DNA of 64,000 bases from Lachnospiraceae bacterium (GTDB lineage: Bacteria; Bacillota; Clostridia; Lachnospirales; Lachnospiraceae). The translations under genes were made by a program, and so were the position numbers. Position 1 is the first letter of the stretch; each line of letters opens with the position of its first letter. Under the pieces are notes generated by a model. It was not told the DNA's origin. It made no database searches and saw only the letters and a program-made list of their open reading frames with translations. Where the stretch lies: contig CAJTGD010000029.1 of assembly GCA_910575475.1 (NCBI GenBank), positions 17,331-81,330 of the forward strand, read 5' to 3'. Positions 26,539-35,083 of the stretch are shown piece by piece.

Positions 26539-28077
26539 ATGAACGAATTGCGGAGTACGATCTATGAACTGCTTGTAAAGGCGGAGGAAGCATACGGCAC
26601 CCAGGATGCCGTTCGGTATAAAGTGAAGGATGCCGGCGAGGGCGGAAAAAAGAAAACAAAGGTAGAGGCAAAGACCTACACCCAGCTTCGGCAGGACAGC
26701 GAGCACATTTCTTCGGCGCTTGCCGAATTAGGGGAACAGGGGAAGCATATCGCCCTCATAGGGGCAACCTCCTATTCCTGGATCACATCCTACTACGGCA
26801 TTGTGAACGGTGGCAGCGTGGCAGTACCGCTGGATGCCAATCTTCCGGCGGAAGACCTGTGCGAGCTCATGGACCGTGCGGATGTGACCACACTGATCTT
26901 TGACGAGACAAAGGCAAATGTTGCGCAGATGGCGGCAGAGAAGTGCCCGCAGCTGAAGCATATCATCGCCATGGAAGATAAGTCTCTGGTTCCGGGTGCT
27001 CTGCATCTGTGGGAGCTGGCGGCCAAGGCCCCGGCAGAGACAGGCTTTGCGCCGAAGCCGGAGGACCTGGCGACGATCATGTTTACATCCGGGACGACCG
27101 GGAAGAGCAAGGGCGTGATGCTGACCCACAGGAACCTTGCGGAGAACGCCACTGCGCAGGATATGGGGTATGAGCCTGGGATGGTCATTATGACGGTGCT
27201 TCCCATCCACCATGCGTATTGCCTGAGTATGGATATCCTGAAAGGGACTTCAATCGGTGTTGTGATCTGCATCAATGATTCCCTGCTGCGGGTGGCTAAA
27301 AATATCAAGCTCTTTGAGCCAAATATGATCCTGATGGTTCCTCTGATGATAGAGACGCTGGCGAAGAAGCTGGAAGAGGCTGTATTGATCCCTGCTCCGC
27401 TGATCAAGGCGAAGGTATTCGGAAAGCAGTTCCATACGATCTGTAGCGGAGGCGCTTATCTGAATCCGTCCTATATCGACCTGTTCAAGAAGTACGGCAT
27501 CACCATTTTACAGGGCTACGGCATGACGGAGTGCGCGCCGGTCATCAGCACCAACTGCAACAGTGCGAAAAAGGACGGCTCTATCGGAAGATGTATGCCC
27601 AACTGCGAGGCGAAGATCGTGGACGAGGAGATCTGGGTCAAGGGCTCCAGTGTGATGCAGGGGTATTATAAAATGCCGGAGGAAACGGCAGAGACCCTGG
27701 AGGACGGATGGCTGAAAACCGGGGATCTGGGATATATGGATGAGGACGGATTTTTGTTCCTGACCGGACGGAAGAAGAACCTGATCATCACACGGAACGG
27801 GGAGAATGTATCCCCGGAGGAGATCGAGAACAAGCTGGGTGCGAACCGCCTGGTACAGGAAGTGCTTGTGCGGGACAGCGAGGGGCTGATTGAGGCGGAG
27901 ATCTTCCCGGATCTGGAATATGCGTCCAAGAAGAGGATCAAAGATCTGGAAGGAGAGCTGCAGAAGATCATTGATGAGTATAATAAGGCGGCTCCGCTCT
28001 ATAAGCGTGTGTTTAAGCTGAAGGTGCGGGATGTGGAGTTTGAAAAGAATACGACGAAGAAGATCAAGAGATTTTGA
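26539..28077 (+). CDS. AMP-dependent synthetase/ligase (free-standing adenylation enzyme)
   Basis: 512 residues from the ATG after AGAAGGAGAGGACAAT. ANL-superfamily core motifs: A3 MFTSGTTGKSKGVMLTHRNL (near 190), A5 GYGMTECAP (near 332), A7 LKTGDLGYMDEDGFLFLTGR (near 400), A8 KNLIITRNGENVSPEEIE and the C-terminal catalytic lysine region NTTKKIKRF at the very end. It activates a carboxylate as acyl-AMP, presumably loading the carrier protein encoded just upstream. The binding-pocket residues do not let me choose between an amino acid and a fatty acid. A terminator follows seven bases after the stop. Confidence 0.92.
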   Translation: MNELRSTIYELLVKAEEAYGTQDAVRYKVKDAGEGGKKKTKVEAKTYTQLRQDSEHISSALAELGEQGKHIALIGATSYSWITSYYGIVNGGSVAVPLDANLPAEDLCELMDRADVTTLIFDETKANVAQMAAEKCPQLKHIIAMEDKSLVPGALHLWELAAKAPAETGFAPKPEDLATIMFTSGTTGKSKGVMLTHRNLAENATAQDMGYEPGMVIMTVLPIHHAYCLSMDILKGTSIGVVICINDSLLRVAKNIKLFEPNMILMVPLMIETLAKKLEEAVLIPAPLIKAKVFGKQFHTICSGGAYLNPSYIDLFKKYGITILQGYGMTECAPVISTNCNSAKKDGSIGRCMPNCEAKIVDEEIWVKGSSVMQGYYKMPEETAETLEDGWLKTGDLGYMDEDGFLFLTGRKKNLIITRNGENVSPEEIENKLGANRLVQEVLVRDSEGLIEAEIFPDLEYASKKRIKDLEGELQKIIDEYNKAAPLYKRVFKLKVRDVEFEKNTTKKIKRF

Positions 28078-28082
28078 CAAAA

Positions 28083-28121
28083 CAAAAAAGAGTATGGCGC
28101 AGCGCTGTACTCTTTTTTTGA
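28083..28121 (+). terminator. Intrinsic terminator of the C-T-A operon
   Basis: AAAAAGAGTA pairs with TACTCTTTTT around a GCGCAGCGC-containing loop, followed by a T run. It closes the operon that begins at 23204. Confidence 0.92.
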
Positions 28122-28198
28122 GTGTATCAGCGATACCCATATAGGAGGAAATCACAAATCACCGGAAACCTGAATATCCTGTTAAAAAGGTCTTTTTT

Positions 28199-29110
28199 AT
28201 GAAGTGGGTAAAAAATGCCGTAGGGTATTGGTGTGAGGATATTCTGGACAGAAAGTATCTTGGCCAGAAGATCGGAGTTGCGGTTCTGGACACAGGGATA
28301 CTGCCGCATCCGGATCTTGCCGGGCGTATTATGGGATTCGGCGATTTTGTAAACAGGCGGAAACGGATCTATGACGACAGCGGACACGGGACGCATGTGG
28401 CGGGGATACTGGCCGGGAGCGGAAAGCTGTCAAACGGCGTTTATGCCGGGATCGCGCCGGAGGCCTCTCTTCTTGCCGCGAAGGTGCTGGATGATTCGGG
28501 AAACGGAATGGTGGAATATGTGATGGCCGGGATCCGGTGGGTTCTGGCAGAGCAGAGAAAGAGGAATATCCGGATCGTCAACATTTCCGTGGGAACCCAG
28601 CCTGGGCTTGAAAAAGCGGAGGAGGAGCGGCTTTTGAGAGGCGTGGAGGAGCTGTGGGATGCAGGTCTGGTGGTGGTCGTATCGGCAGGGAATTACGGGC
28701 CGGGGCCGGGAACCGTGGCAGTGCCCGGGAGCAGCAGAAAGGTGATCACGGTGGGGGCCGTGGACATTGCAGGCAGAACAGAGGGACCGGGCCGGACAAA
28801 GTGGGACTATTCCGGCAGAGGACCTACGGAGGACTGCATCATGAAGCCGGACGTGGTGGCGCCCGGGACCTTTATTACAAGCTGCAGCGCAGATTACCGA
28901 TACCGCTTCCGGAAGCCCTATACGGTCAAGAGCGGAACCTCCATGGCTACGCCTGTGGTGTCCGGGGCCATTGCCTGCCTGCTGTCGAAATATCCGGATA
29001 TGAGCAATGTGGAGGTAAAGCTGAAGCTGCGGGCGAGCTGCGTTCCCTCGGAACAGACGCAGGGGTGGGGGATGCTGCAGGTGGGGAGACTGCTTTCGGC
29101 GGGGATATGA
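28199..29110 (+). CDS. Subtilisin-like serine protease (S8), no signal peptide
   Basis: 303 residues. The complete catalytic set is VAVLDTGI (Asp32), GHGTHVAG (His near 64), oxyanion SAGNYG (Asn near 163) and GTSMATPV (Ser near 247). It begins directly with the catalytic domain and lacks both a signal peptide and an inhibitory propeptide, like intracellular or AprX-type subtilases. AAAAAGG precedes the ATG. It stands alone after the C-T-A operon terminator. The substrate is unknown. Confidence 0.92.
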   Translation: MKWVKNAVGYWCEDILDRKYLGQKIGVAVLDTGILPHPDLAGRIMGFGDFVNRRKRIYDDSGHGTHVAGILAGSGKLSNGVYAGIAPEASLLAAKVLDDSGNGMVEYVMAGIRWVLAEQRKRNIRIVNISVGTQPGLEKAEEERLLRGVEELWDAGLVVVVSAGNYGPGPGTVAVPGSSRKVITVGAVDIAGRTEGPGRTKWDYSGRGPTEDCIMKPDVVAPGTFITSCSADYRYRFRKPYTVKSGTSMATPVVSGAIACLLSKYPDMSNVEVKLKLRASCVPSEQTQGWGMLQVGRLLSAGI

Positions 29111-29459
29111 TCCGAAAGCCGGAGCAATTTGCCTGCGTGTCTGATATCGCTGCTTTATTGGCCGGATGCCCGCCCCAGTACGTACTGACCTGTGACCGTG
29201 CAGCGTGGTGCACGGCCCAGGAGTGAACAGTAACCAGGTGCCGCGGATTTTTCAAGTCAAACGCAATTATCGGGTAGAAATATCCGCCGATTCGTGATAA
29301 AATATGTGAGGTTAGTAATGTCATAACGTTTTAGACATCAACTAAGGAACCGATGCATAACAGTATACATTATCGGACTGCGTACTTCGTTCGACAGAGG
29401 ACATATTTTGCTGGTTTACGGCGGTTCCTGAGAAAATATGTATGAGGAGGTACAAACAA
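29111..29459 (+). other. 349-base gap with palindromes and inverted repeats
   Basis: Contains a family A palindrome (29183-29234: TACTGACCTGTGACCGTGCA...TGCACGG...GAACAGTAAC), then an AT-rich stretch with GTGATAAAATATGTG (near 29296), and an inverted repeat ACATATTTT (29401) ... AAAATATGT (29433) just before the ribosome site of the next gene. AGGAACCG (29344) and CGGTTCCT (29422) also form a distant inverted pair enclosing most of the leader. I see no small gene here that I can defend. Confidence 0.5.
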
Positions 29460-31325
29460 ATGGCATGGTATGATGAGGCTGTATTTTATCACATTTATCC
29501 ACTGGGGCTGACCGGCGCGCCGAAGGAGAATCCGTATGGGGAACCGGAGCACCGTCTCAACACGCTGCTTCCCTGGATCGCCCACATCAGGGAGATCGGA
29601 TGCAACGCGCTGTATATCGGTCCGCTTTTTGAATCGGTGGGACACGGGTATGAGACTACGGATTATAAAAAGCTGGACAGCCGCCTTGGGACAAATGAAG
29701 ATCTGACCGGTTTTGTGGCAGAATGCCATAAGCAGGGGATCAAGGTGATATTGGACGGTGTATTTAACCATACCGGGCGTGATTTTTTTGCATTTCAGGA
29801 TATCAAGAAGAACCGGGAAAACTCCGCCTATAAGGACTGGTACTGCAATGTGAATTTCTGGGGAAATAATTCCTTCAACGACGGATTTTCTTACGAGAAC
29901 TGGGGCGGCTATGACCTGCTTGTCAAGCTGAACCAGCATAATCCTGCGGTGAAGGACTATATCTGCGACGTGATCCGCTTCTGGGTCAGCGAATTTGACA
30001 TTGACGGCATTCGGCTGGACGCTGCAGACGTGCTGGACTTTAACTACATGCAGGCGCTCCGCCATACGGCCAATGAAGTGAAGCCGGACTTCTGGCTGAT
30101 GGGCGAGGTGATCCACGGCGATTATACCCGCTGGGTCAATGAAGGAACCCTGCATTCCGTGACCAATTATAATCTGCACAAGGCGCTGTATTCCGGACAT
30201 AACGAGCACAACTATTTTGAGATCGCACATACGGTAAAACGGCTTTACGGCATGGGAGGCAACCGTCCGGACGGATTAAAGCTTTACAATTTTGTGGATA
30301 ATCACGATGTGGAGAGAATTTATACAAGGCTGAACAACAAGGCGCATTTTACACCGGTTCATATCCTGCTGTATACATTGCCCGGAGTTCCGTCCATTTA
30401 CTATGGCTCCGAATTTGGAATCGAAGGAAAAAAAGAACGGTTTTCGGACGCTTCCCTGCGTCCGGCACTGAATCTGGCTGATTATGCGGACGCTGTGAAG
30501 AACAATTCCTTTACCCGGCTGATCGCCGCGCTTGGAAAGACAAGACAGAATACTCCGGCGCTTTCTTACGGAGAGTACAATGAACTGCTGCTGACCAACC
30601 GCCAGTATGCGTTTTCCAGAAATCATAACGGACAATCCGTTGTCGTGACGGTCAATAATGACGACAGCGATTACACGATGACGGTTTCCGCAGGAAATGC
30701 CGCGGAATACATCGGGGCATTGTCCGGAGAAAAGGTATCTGTGAACGGCGGAAGGATCACGGTGAATGTAAAGGCCAATTCCGGCGAGATCTGGGTTCCT
30801 GCCACAGGAGACGGGGCGGATGCCGCAGTTGATGCGGGATTTACCGGGCTGGATGTGAAGGATGCCGCGGCGGAGGTGAAGCAGGCTGAAAAGAAGGCCG
30901 CTGTGGAAGAAGCACGGGAAAAGGATGCAGGGACAAAAGCAGTTCCGGAAATAACATCAGAAAAGGACGCGCAGCAGCAGAAAACGGCTTCGGAGAAAGC
31001 GGCATCAGAGAAGAAGACTGAGGCAAAAGCTATACAGGTGAATGAATCAGACAAGAAAGAAGGAGCCGAGAATACGCAGGTACAGAAAACTGCAGATCAG
31101 GCTTCTGAGCAGAAAAAGCCGGCAGCTACGGACGGAAATGTGTCCGGAGCAGATGCCGCGTATATGGAAGCATTTGAAAAGGGGAAGATCGCAGGGCTGC
31201 AGGAAGCGATCCTTGCGATCATGGGAAAGAATGGCCCGATCACCGATCAGATGCGCAAGGATGTTATGGACAATGTGTATCATGACTCCCTGATCAACTG
31301 GATCAAGAGCTTCCGTGTATCATAA
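29460..31325 (+). CDS. GH13 alpha-amylase-family glycosidase with long disordered C-terminal tail
   Basis: 621 residues from the ATG nine bases after GAGGAGG; the ATG at 29442 would overlap that site. The GH13 catalytic barrel (about 1-340) carries ILDGVFNHTG, nucleophile region DGIRLDAADVL, acid/base LMGEVIHGD and NFVDNHDVER. Beta domain to about 440. There is no signal peptide, so it probably degrades imported maltodextrins. Unusually, residues about 450-565 are a low-complexity Ala/Glu/Lys linker, followed by a compact 50-residue helical end (AYMEAFEKGKIAGLQEAILA...), possibly a docking or oligomerisation segment. Confidence 0.92.
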   Translation: MAWYDEAVFYHIYPLGLTGAPKENPYGEPEHRLNTLLPWIAHIREIGCNALYIGPLFESVGHGYETTDYKKLDSRLGTNEDLTGFVAECHKQGIKVILDGVFNHTGRDFFAFQDIKKNRENSAYKDWYCNVNFWGNNSFNDGFSYENWGGYDLLVKLNQHNPAVKDYICDVIRFWVSEFDIDGIRLDAADVLDFNYMQALRHTANEVKPDFWLMGEVIHGDYTRWVNEGTLHSVTNYNLHKALYSGHNEHNYFEIAHTVKRLYGMGGNRPDGLKLYNFVDNHDVERIYTRLNNKAHFTPVHILLYTLPGVPSIYYGSEFGIEGKKERFSDASLRPALNLADYADAVKNNSFTRLIAALGKTRQNTPALSYGEYNELLLTNRQYAFSRNHNGQSVVVTVNNDDSDYTMTVSAGNAAEYIGALSGEKVSVNGGRITVNVKANSGEIWVPATGDGADAAVDAGFTGLDVKDAAAEVKQAEKKAAVEEAREKDAGTKAVPEITSEKDAQQQKTASEKAASEKKTEAKAIQVNESDKKEGAENTQVQKTADQASEQKKPAATDGNVSGADAAYMEAFEKGKIAGLQEAILAIMGKNGPITDQMRKDVMDNVYHDSLINWIKSFRVS

Positions 31326-31397
31326 TATGTAACGATTCAGAACGTAAGCAGAGGGGGCTGTGGTCTGCCGTTTTGAACAGTTGCGGTCATATGCTGT

Positions 31398-31434
31398 AAA
31401 AAGCCGTTCCTGATGTGCATGGGGACGGCTTTTC
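31398..31434 (+). terminator. Intrinsic terminator downstream of the GH13 gene
   Basis: AAAAGCCGT-TCC pairs with GG-GACGGCTTTT. It lies 70 bases after the GH13 stop. Between the stop and this hairpin is GGTCTGCCGTTTTGAACAGTT...ATGCTGTA (31362-31398), which repeats a string seen at 3554-3581 before rsmD (family D). The whole gap 31326-31681 is made of this terminator, two family B repeats and a promoter. Confidence 0.8.
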
Positions 31435-31445
31435 TAAATATCAGT

Positions 31446-31525
31446 ATATGCAGAAAAGCTGCCGGCGGCAAGTTTTTTTGTATACCAGCGTATGCAGAAA
31501 GGCTGCCTGTGGCAGGCTTTCTGTA
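31446..31525 (+). repeat. Two adjacent dispersed palindromic repeats, family B
   Basis: Copy 1 (31446-31482) TATATGCAGAAAAGCTGCC-GGC-GGCAAG..., copy 2 (31491-31525) TATGCAGAAAGGCTGCC-TGT-GGCAGGCTTTCTGTA. Copy 2 is the cleanest palindrome of the family. Same arms as 8939-8975 and 37489-37522. Confidence 0.8.
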
Positions 31526-31613
31526 GGACGGCGTACTGCGTTACGAATGAAGCCGAACGAAAATAATGAATATGTATTTCATGTCCTGAAAACAATACAA
31601 CAGGATTCTTCGG

Positions 31614-31642
31614 TTGCTCTTCTTCTAAAAAAGGTTATAATA
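31614..31642 (+). promoter_or_regulatory. Sigma-A promoter within a family C repeat
   Basis: TTGCTC, 17 bases, TATAAT, 39 bases before the PH-domain gene at 31682. The -10 box lies in TTATAATAGGTATTGCGCTGATGC, which closely matches the repeat units at 56252-56400 upstream of the topoisomerase genes. Confidence 0.75.
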
Positions 31643-31681
31643 GGTATTGCGCTGATGCTTGAAATAAGGGAGATTTGTCAT

Positions 31682-32113
31682 ATGATCTTTAAAGGAAAAA
31701 TCGGAGTGTGGTTTTGGCTGCTTTTGATCGGTGTTAATATTGCGATGGTCTATGAGGGGATTCATGAGGAAATGAAAGGCGGGGAAATGCTGGGCCTGTT
31801 CTTCGCTTTTTTCCTTACGAATATTATCTGTGTACCCCTGGTGATCAGGAATTATGTGCAGATCGACGGAGAAAAGCTGATTTTTGTGCTGGGATTCGGC
31901 AGAGACTATATGAAGATTGAAGACATCACGGAGGTATACAGGACGCACAATCCGATCGCTGCTGGCGCGCTGTCGTTGGATCGGATTGTGATAAAGGCAA
32001 AAAGGCAGGAATGGATCATCGCTGTACACGATAAAGAGCAGCTGTTCCATGAACTGAAACGGAGAAATTCGAAGATCCAGATCCGGAAATCCAAGTCGGC
32101 GGGGAGGGAATGA
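31682..32113 (+). CDS. Membrane protein with SunI/bacterial PH-like domain
   Basis: 143 residues from the ATG nine bases after AAGGGAG. The longer open frame upstream runs through the family B repeats and the promoter and is not coding. Two membrane segments (about 6-24 WFWLLLIGVNIAMVYEG and 36-56 LGLFFAFFLTNIICVPLV), then a soluble PH-like domain (about 60-140) with the SLDRIVIKAK and HDKEQLFHELKRRN patterns of YokE/SunI-type proteins. It lies one base upstream of a LytTR regulator, so it is probably part of that signalling operon. Confidence 0.75.
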   Translation: MIFKGKIGVWFWLLLIGVNIAMVYEGIHEEMKGGEMLGLFFAFFLTNIICVPLVIRNYVQIDGEKLIFVLGFGRDYMKIEDITEVYRTHNPIAAGALSLDRIVIKAKRQEWIIAVHDKEQLFHELKRRNSKIQIRKSKSAGRE

Positions 32114-32114
32114 C

Positions 32115-32834
32115 ATGTATCGGATCGCGGTATGTGATGATGACATTCAGATGCGCAGATTCTTATGTTCTGCCATTGAAGAGACCGGGATTGCCTGCAC
32201 TGTAGAGGAATTTTCAAATGGGGCGGAGCTTCTCCGCGATGAAAAGGAATATGACATTTTTTTTCTGGATATCGATATGCCCGTGGTCAATGGGATGGAT
32301 GCCGCCAGGCAGCTCCGCCGCAGAGACCGGAAGGCAAAGATCATCTATGTCACGGGTTACCAGGATTATATGCAGCGTTCCTTTGCGGTCCATCCCTTTT
32401 CCTTTCTTGTCAAGCCGGTGAAAAAGGAGACGATCATCCGGCAGCTTCGGGAAGCGGTTTTGTACAGCCATGAGGAAGAGAGCGCGGTTACACTGCGGCT
32501 GGAGACCACTCAGGGGCTGGAGGAGATCGCAGTTCCGGATCTCTATTATCTGGAATACCAGAGCAGGAAGCTCCGCCTGGTGATGAAGCATGGGGAACGG
32601 ATGATCCGGGGAAAGATTTCGGAGTTTTCGGAAAGGCTTTCGTCCTACGGCTTTGCCTCTCCCCATAAGAGCTTTATTGTGAACCTGTATCATGTGAAGG
32701 CAATCCGGGGATATGATATTGTGATGATGAACGGGGATCTGGTTCCGCTGTCACAGAAACGCTCCGCGGAATTTCGAGGGCTGCTGGGAAAATACCAGGC
32801 GGACAGGTTAGGAGCTGAATGGGGGAGAAAATGA
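32115..32834 (+). CDS. LytTR-family response regulator
   Basis: 239 residues. Receiver domain 1-120 with acidic pocket CDDD (8-10), phosphoacceptor region FFLDIDMPVVNG (Asp52), T of YVTGY and Lys of FLVKPV (near 102). LytTR DNA-binding domain about 135-230 (LYYLEYQSRKLRLVM, SFIVNLYHVKAIRGYDIVM). It overlaps the following GHKL kinase gene by 16 bases, a typical AgrA/AgrC-like pair. No peptide pheromone gene was found beside it. Confidence 0.93.
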   Translation: MYRIAVCDDDIQMRRFLCSAIEETGIACTVEEFSNGAELLRDEKEYDIFFLDIDMPVVNGMDAARQLRRRDRKAKIIYVTGYQDYMQRSFAVHPFSFLVKPVKKETIIRQLREAVLYSHEEESAVTLRLETTQGLEEIAVPDLYYLEYQSRKLRLVMKHGERMIRGKISEFSERLSSYGFASPHKSFIVNLYHVKAIRGYDIVMMNGDLVPLSQKRSAEFRGLLGKYQADRLGAEWGRK

Positions 32835-34156
32835 GCTGGATAGAATACGGCATATGGAATGAGATCCTTATGTGCATGGAGACGTTTGTGCTCACCCTGT
32901 GTACCTGGTTTTTCATGAGCCGTACAGAGCAGGACCAGAATGAAAAAAAGAAATATAGATGGGGCGCTGCCATCCTGTATTGGATGGGACTTGCGGGGAT
33001 CACCTTCGGATTTCAGGACAGCAGATCCGTCCATCTGATCCTGCTGGTATATATGGTTTTCATGACAATGCTGGCAGGACGGCTGCTGTATAACCGGGGA
33101 CGGATATACCGGTTCTATTACTTCCTGTTTCCTGTGACCATGGTGACCATTCGGATCTTTGTCATCTATATGGTGTTTGCTTACATGAGTTCCCGGTGGG
33201 GGAGCATGATCTTTGATTATGCACTGACAAATACTGCATTGGTCATCAGGCAATTGACAGAAATCCTCCTGACCGGAGCATGGGTGGTGGTGCTGAACCG
33301 GAAGAAATACGAAAATGTGAAAGGGATGCAGTTCGCAGGAATGTTTCTGGCTCCGGCGGTCAGTGTGTTTATCATCTTTTCGCTGATCTATACCGGGGAT
33401 GTGTTTGTGCAGATGTACGGAGCATTTTTGATCATACTGAATATTTTGGCGCTGGTCATTATGAATCTGTACATCTGGTATTTATTCTCTTATCAGTCAA
33501 AAAATAAGAAGCTGAGGGCAGAACTGGAGATCCGGAAAAAGCAGAGTGAGATGCAGTATCAGTATTATGAGAAAGTGGAACAGAGATACCAATCCTCCCG
33601 AAAGATGGTCCATGATATGAGAAACCATCTCCAGGCGATCGAAGCCCTGCAGGAGCAGGATGCGGACAAGGGAAAAGAGTATGTAAAGGATATGCGCCGG
33701 ATGCTGGACAGCTTTGGGATCGTAAACTATACGGAAAACAGGATGCTCAATATCATATTGAATGATAAGGCGGAAGAGGCGCAGAAGAATGGGATCGGGA
33801 TGGAGATCCGGATTGATGAGATCCGCCTGGAGCATATCCGGGATATGGATATGACGACCATATTTGCAAATCTGCTGGATAATGCTCTGGAAGCCGCGGA
33901 GCAGGTGGTGGGGAAACGGATGATCCAGGTGCAGGCGGATACATTTCATGATTTTACGGTGGTGAAGATCCGGAATTCGATGCCGTGCGGCAGTGCGGCG
34001 AAAGGGACGGAAAGTTCATCGGTGAAAAAGGACAGGAAAAGCCATATGGGGATCGGCCTGGAAAATGTACGGGATACTTTAGAAACATACGGGGGAGGGA
34101 TGATGACGGAGATTCAGGAAGGGGAATTCGTTGTGAGTATCACCATTCCGGAATAA
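32819..34156 (+). CDS. GHKL-type sensor histidine kinase (AgrC-like)
   Basis: 445 residues; the alternative start at 32831 has its GGGGGAG too close, so the ATG at 32819 is used. Six or so membrane segments occupy residues 1-230, then a dimerisation helix with KMVHDMRNHLQAIEAL (His265), N box NLLDNALEAAEQ (near 348) and G box SHMGIGLENVRDTL (near 406). It forms a two-component system with the overlapping LytTR regulator. The stimulus is unknown. Confidence 0.92.
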   Translation: MGEKMSWIEYGIWNEILMCMETFVLTLCTWFFMSRTEQDQNEKKKYRWGAAILYWMGLAGITFGFQDSRSVHLILLVYMVFMTMLAGRLLYNRGRIYRFYYFLFPVTMVTIRIFVIYMVFAYMSSRWGSMIFDYALTNTALVIRQLTEILLTGAWVVVLNRKKYENVKGMQFAGMFLAPAVSVFIIFSLIYTGDVFVQMYGAFLIILNILALVIMNLYIWYLFSYQSKNKKLRAELEIRKKQSEMQYQYYEKVEQRYQSSRKMVHDMRNHLQAIEALQEQDADKGKEYVKDMRRMLDSFGIVNYTENRMLNIILNDKAEEAQKNGIGMEIRIDEIRLEHIRDMDMTTIFANLLDNALEAAEQVVGKRMIQVQADTFHDFTVVKIRNSMPCGSAAKGTESSSVKKDRKSHMGIGLENVRDTLETYGGGMMTEIQEGEFVVSITIPE

Positions 34157-34186
34157 AAAACCAAGCAATGAAAGGAGAGGACATCT

Positions 34187-34609
34187 ATGAAAAAGAAGAT
34201 GAGCAAAATGATGGTATGCGTGTGTGTTCTGACAGGTCTGCTTTTCGGCTGCGCAGGGAGTCAGCGCCTTTCGGACAATTTTGACGAGGCGGAGGTGAAG
34301 GCCGCGGCAGAGAGCGTCATTGAAATCCTGAACAGCGGAGAGGTGGAGTCGCTTGTGGACGAACAGTGGAATGCGGTGATGAAGGGCGCGGCGGACGTGG
34401 AAATGCTGAAAAGCGAGATTGTGCCTATCGTGGAAGAACTCGGTGAGTTTGAAGGCTTTGACAAAGAAGCGGTTACCGGGAGTAAAGACCCGGATACGGA
34501 GCAGGAATTTGCAGTGGCGGTGATCAAGGCAAAATATGAGAAACGTAAGGCGCAGTTTACGATTTCATTTGATGAAGATATGAAGGTGGCAGGATTCTTT
34601 ATTAAATAG
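34187..34609 (+). CDS. Lipoprotein with DUF3887-like domain
   Basis: 140 residues. Lipoprotein signal with basic MKKKMSKM, a hydrophobic core and the lipobox LLFGC (Cys22). The mature part (25-140) resembles the small DUF3887 fold (VIEILNSGEVESLVDEQWNAV, FTISFDEDMKVAGFFIK). GGAGAGG precedes the ATG. It lies 30 bases after the GHKL kinase gene, and may be an output or sensor partner of the two-component system. Confidence 0.85.
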   Translation: MKKKMSKMMVCVCVLTGLLFGCAGSQRLSDNFDEAEVKAAAESVIEILNSGEVESLVDEQWNAVMKGAADVEMLKSEIVPIVEELGEFEGFDKEAVTGSKDPDTEQEFAVAVIKAKYEKRKAQFTISFDEDMKVAGFFIK

Positions 34610-34620
34610 TGAGGAAAGCG

Positions 34621-34968
34621 GTGATTATTTTGGAGGCTATCATATATTCTTGCATGGCAGTGAGTGCCGTCTTCTGGGTCATGGCGGCCGTATTTGCGGT
34701 ACTGAAAGGGAAGGCCGCAATTTTGATCAGTGGGTTCAATACGATGCCGAAGGAGCAGAGAGAGCAGTACGACAGGGAGCAGATGAGCAGAGATATGCGG
34801 AATACACTTGCCCTTTGGGTAGCTGTGTCAGGCGCGGGCGGTGTACTGGCGTATCTGTTTTCATCCGCTGGCATTGCGGTTATCTCAATGATTGCGGTGC
34901 TGATCTTATTTTTTCGGGAAGTACATCTGGACGAGGAGAAGGCTTTTAGAAAATATAAGCTGAAATAG
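34621..34968 (+). CDS. DUF3784-like membrane protein
   Basis: 115 residues from a GTG six bases after GAGG; a GTG at 34609 (overlapping the previous stop) is the alternative. N-terminal membrane segment (about 4-27), then KAAILISGFNTMPKEQREQYD, characteristic of DUF3784, then two more membrane segments (about 62-100). Last gene of the LytTR-GHKL-lipoprotein series; function unknown. Confidence 0.82.
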   Translation: MIILEAIIYSCMAVSAVFWVMAAVFAVLKGKAAILISGFNTMPKEQREQYDREQMSRDMRNTLALWVAVSGAGGVLAYLFSSAGIAVISMIAVLILFFREVHLDEEKAFRKYKLK

Positions 34969-35046
34969 AATCCAATTTTCAGAATACTCTATATTAAGAA
35001 TTATATCAGCAATGCTAAAAACCAATAAAATGAAACGTGTGATTTT

Positions 35047-35083
35047 GAAAAAGCGGCGGCATATCATTTCCCGCCGCTTTTTC
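35047..35083 (-). terminator. Bidirectional-looking terminator overlapping the hybrid kinase stop
   Basis: AAAAAGCGGCGG pairs with CCGCCGCTTTTT, giving T runs on both strands. On the minus strand it ends the hybrid kinase gene (one arm lies inside its last codons); on the plus strand it can end the 34968 transcript. Confidence 0.88.

Noticed and set aside
31415..31681. 89-codon N-terminal extension of the PH-like protein
   Set aside because: It runs through two palindromic repeats and a consensus promoter; the ATG at 31682 has a proper ribosome site.
32115..34156. Peptide pheromone (AgrD-like) gene beside the LytTR/GHKL pair
   Set aside because: Looked for short frames with Cys-containing peptides and ribosome sites on both sides; none convincing.
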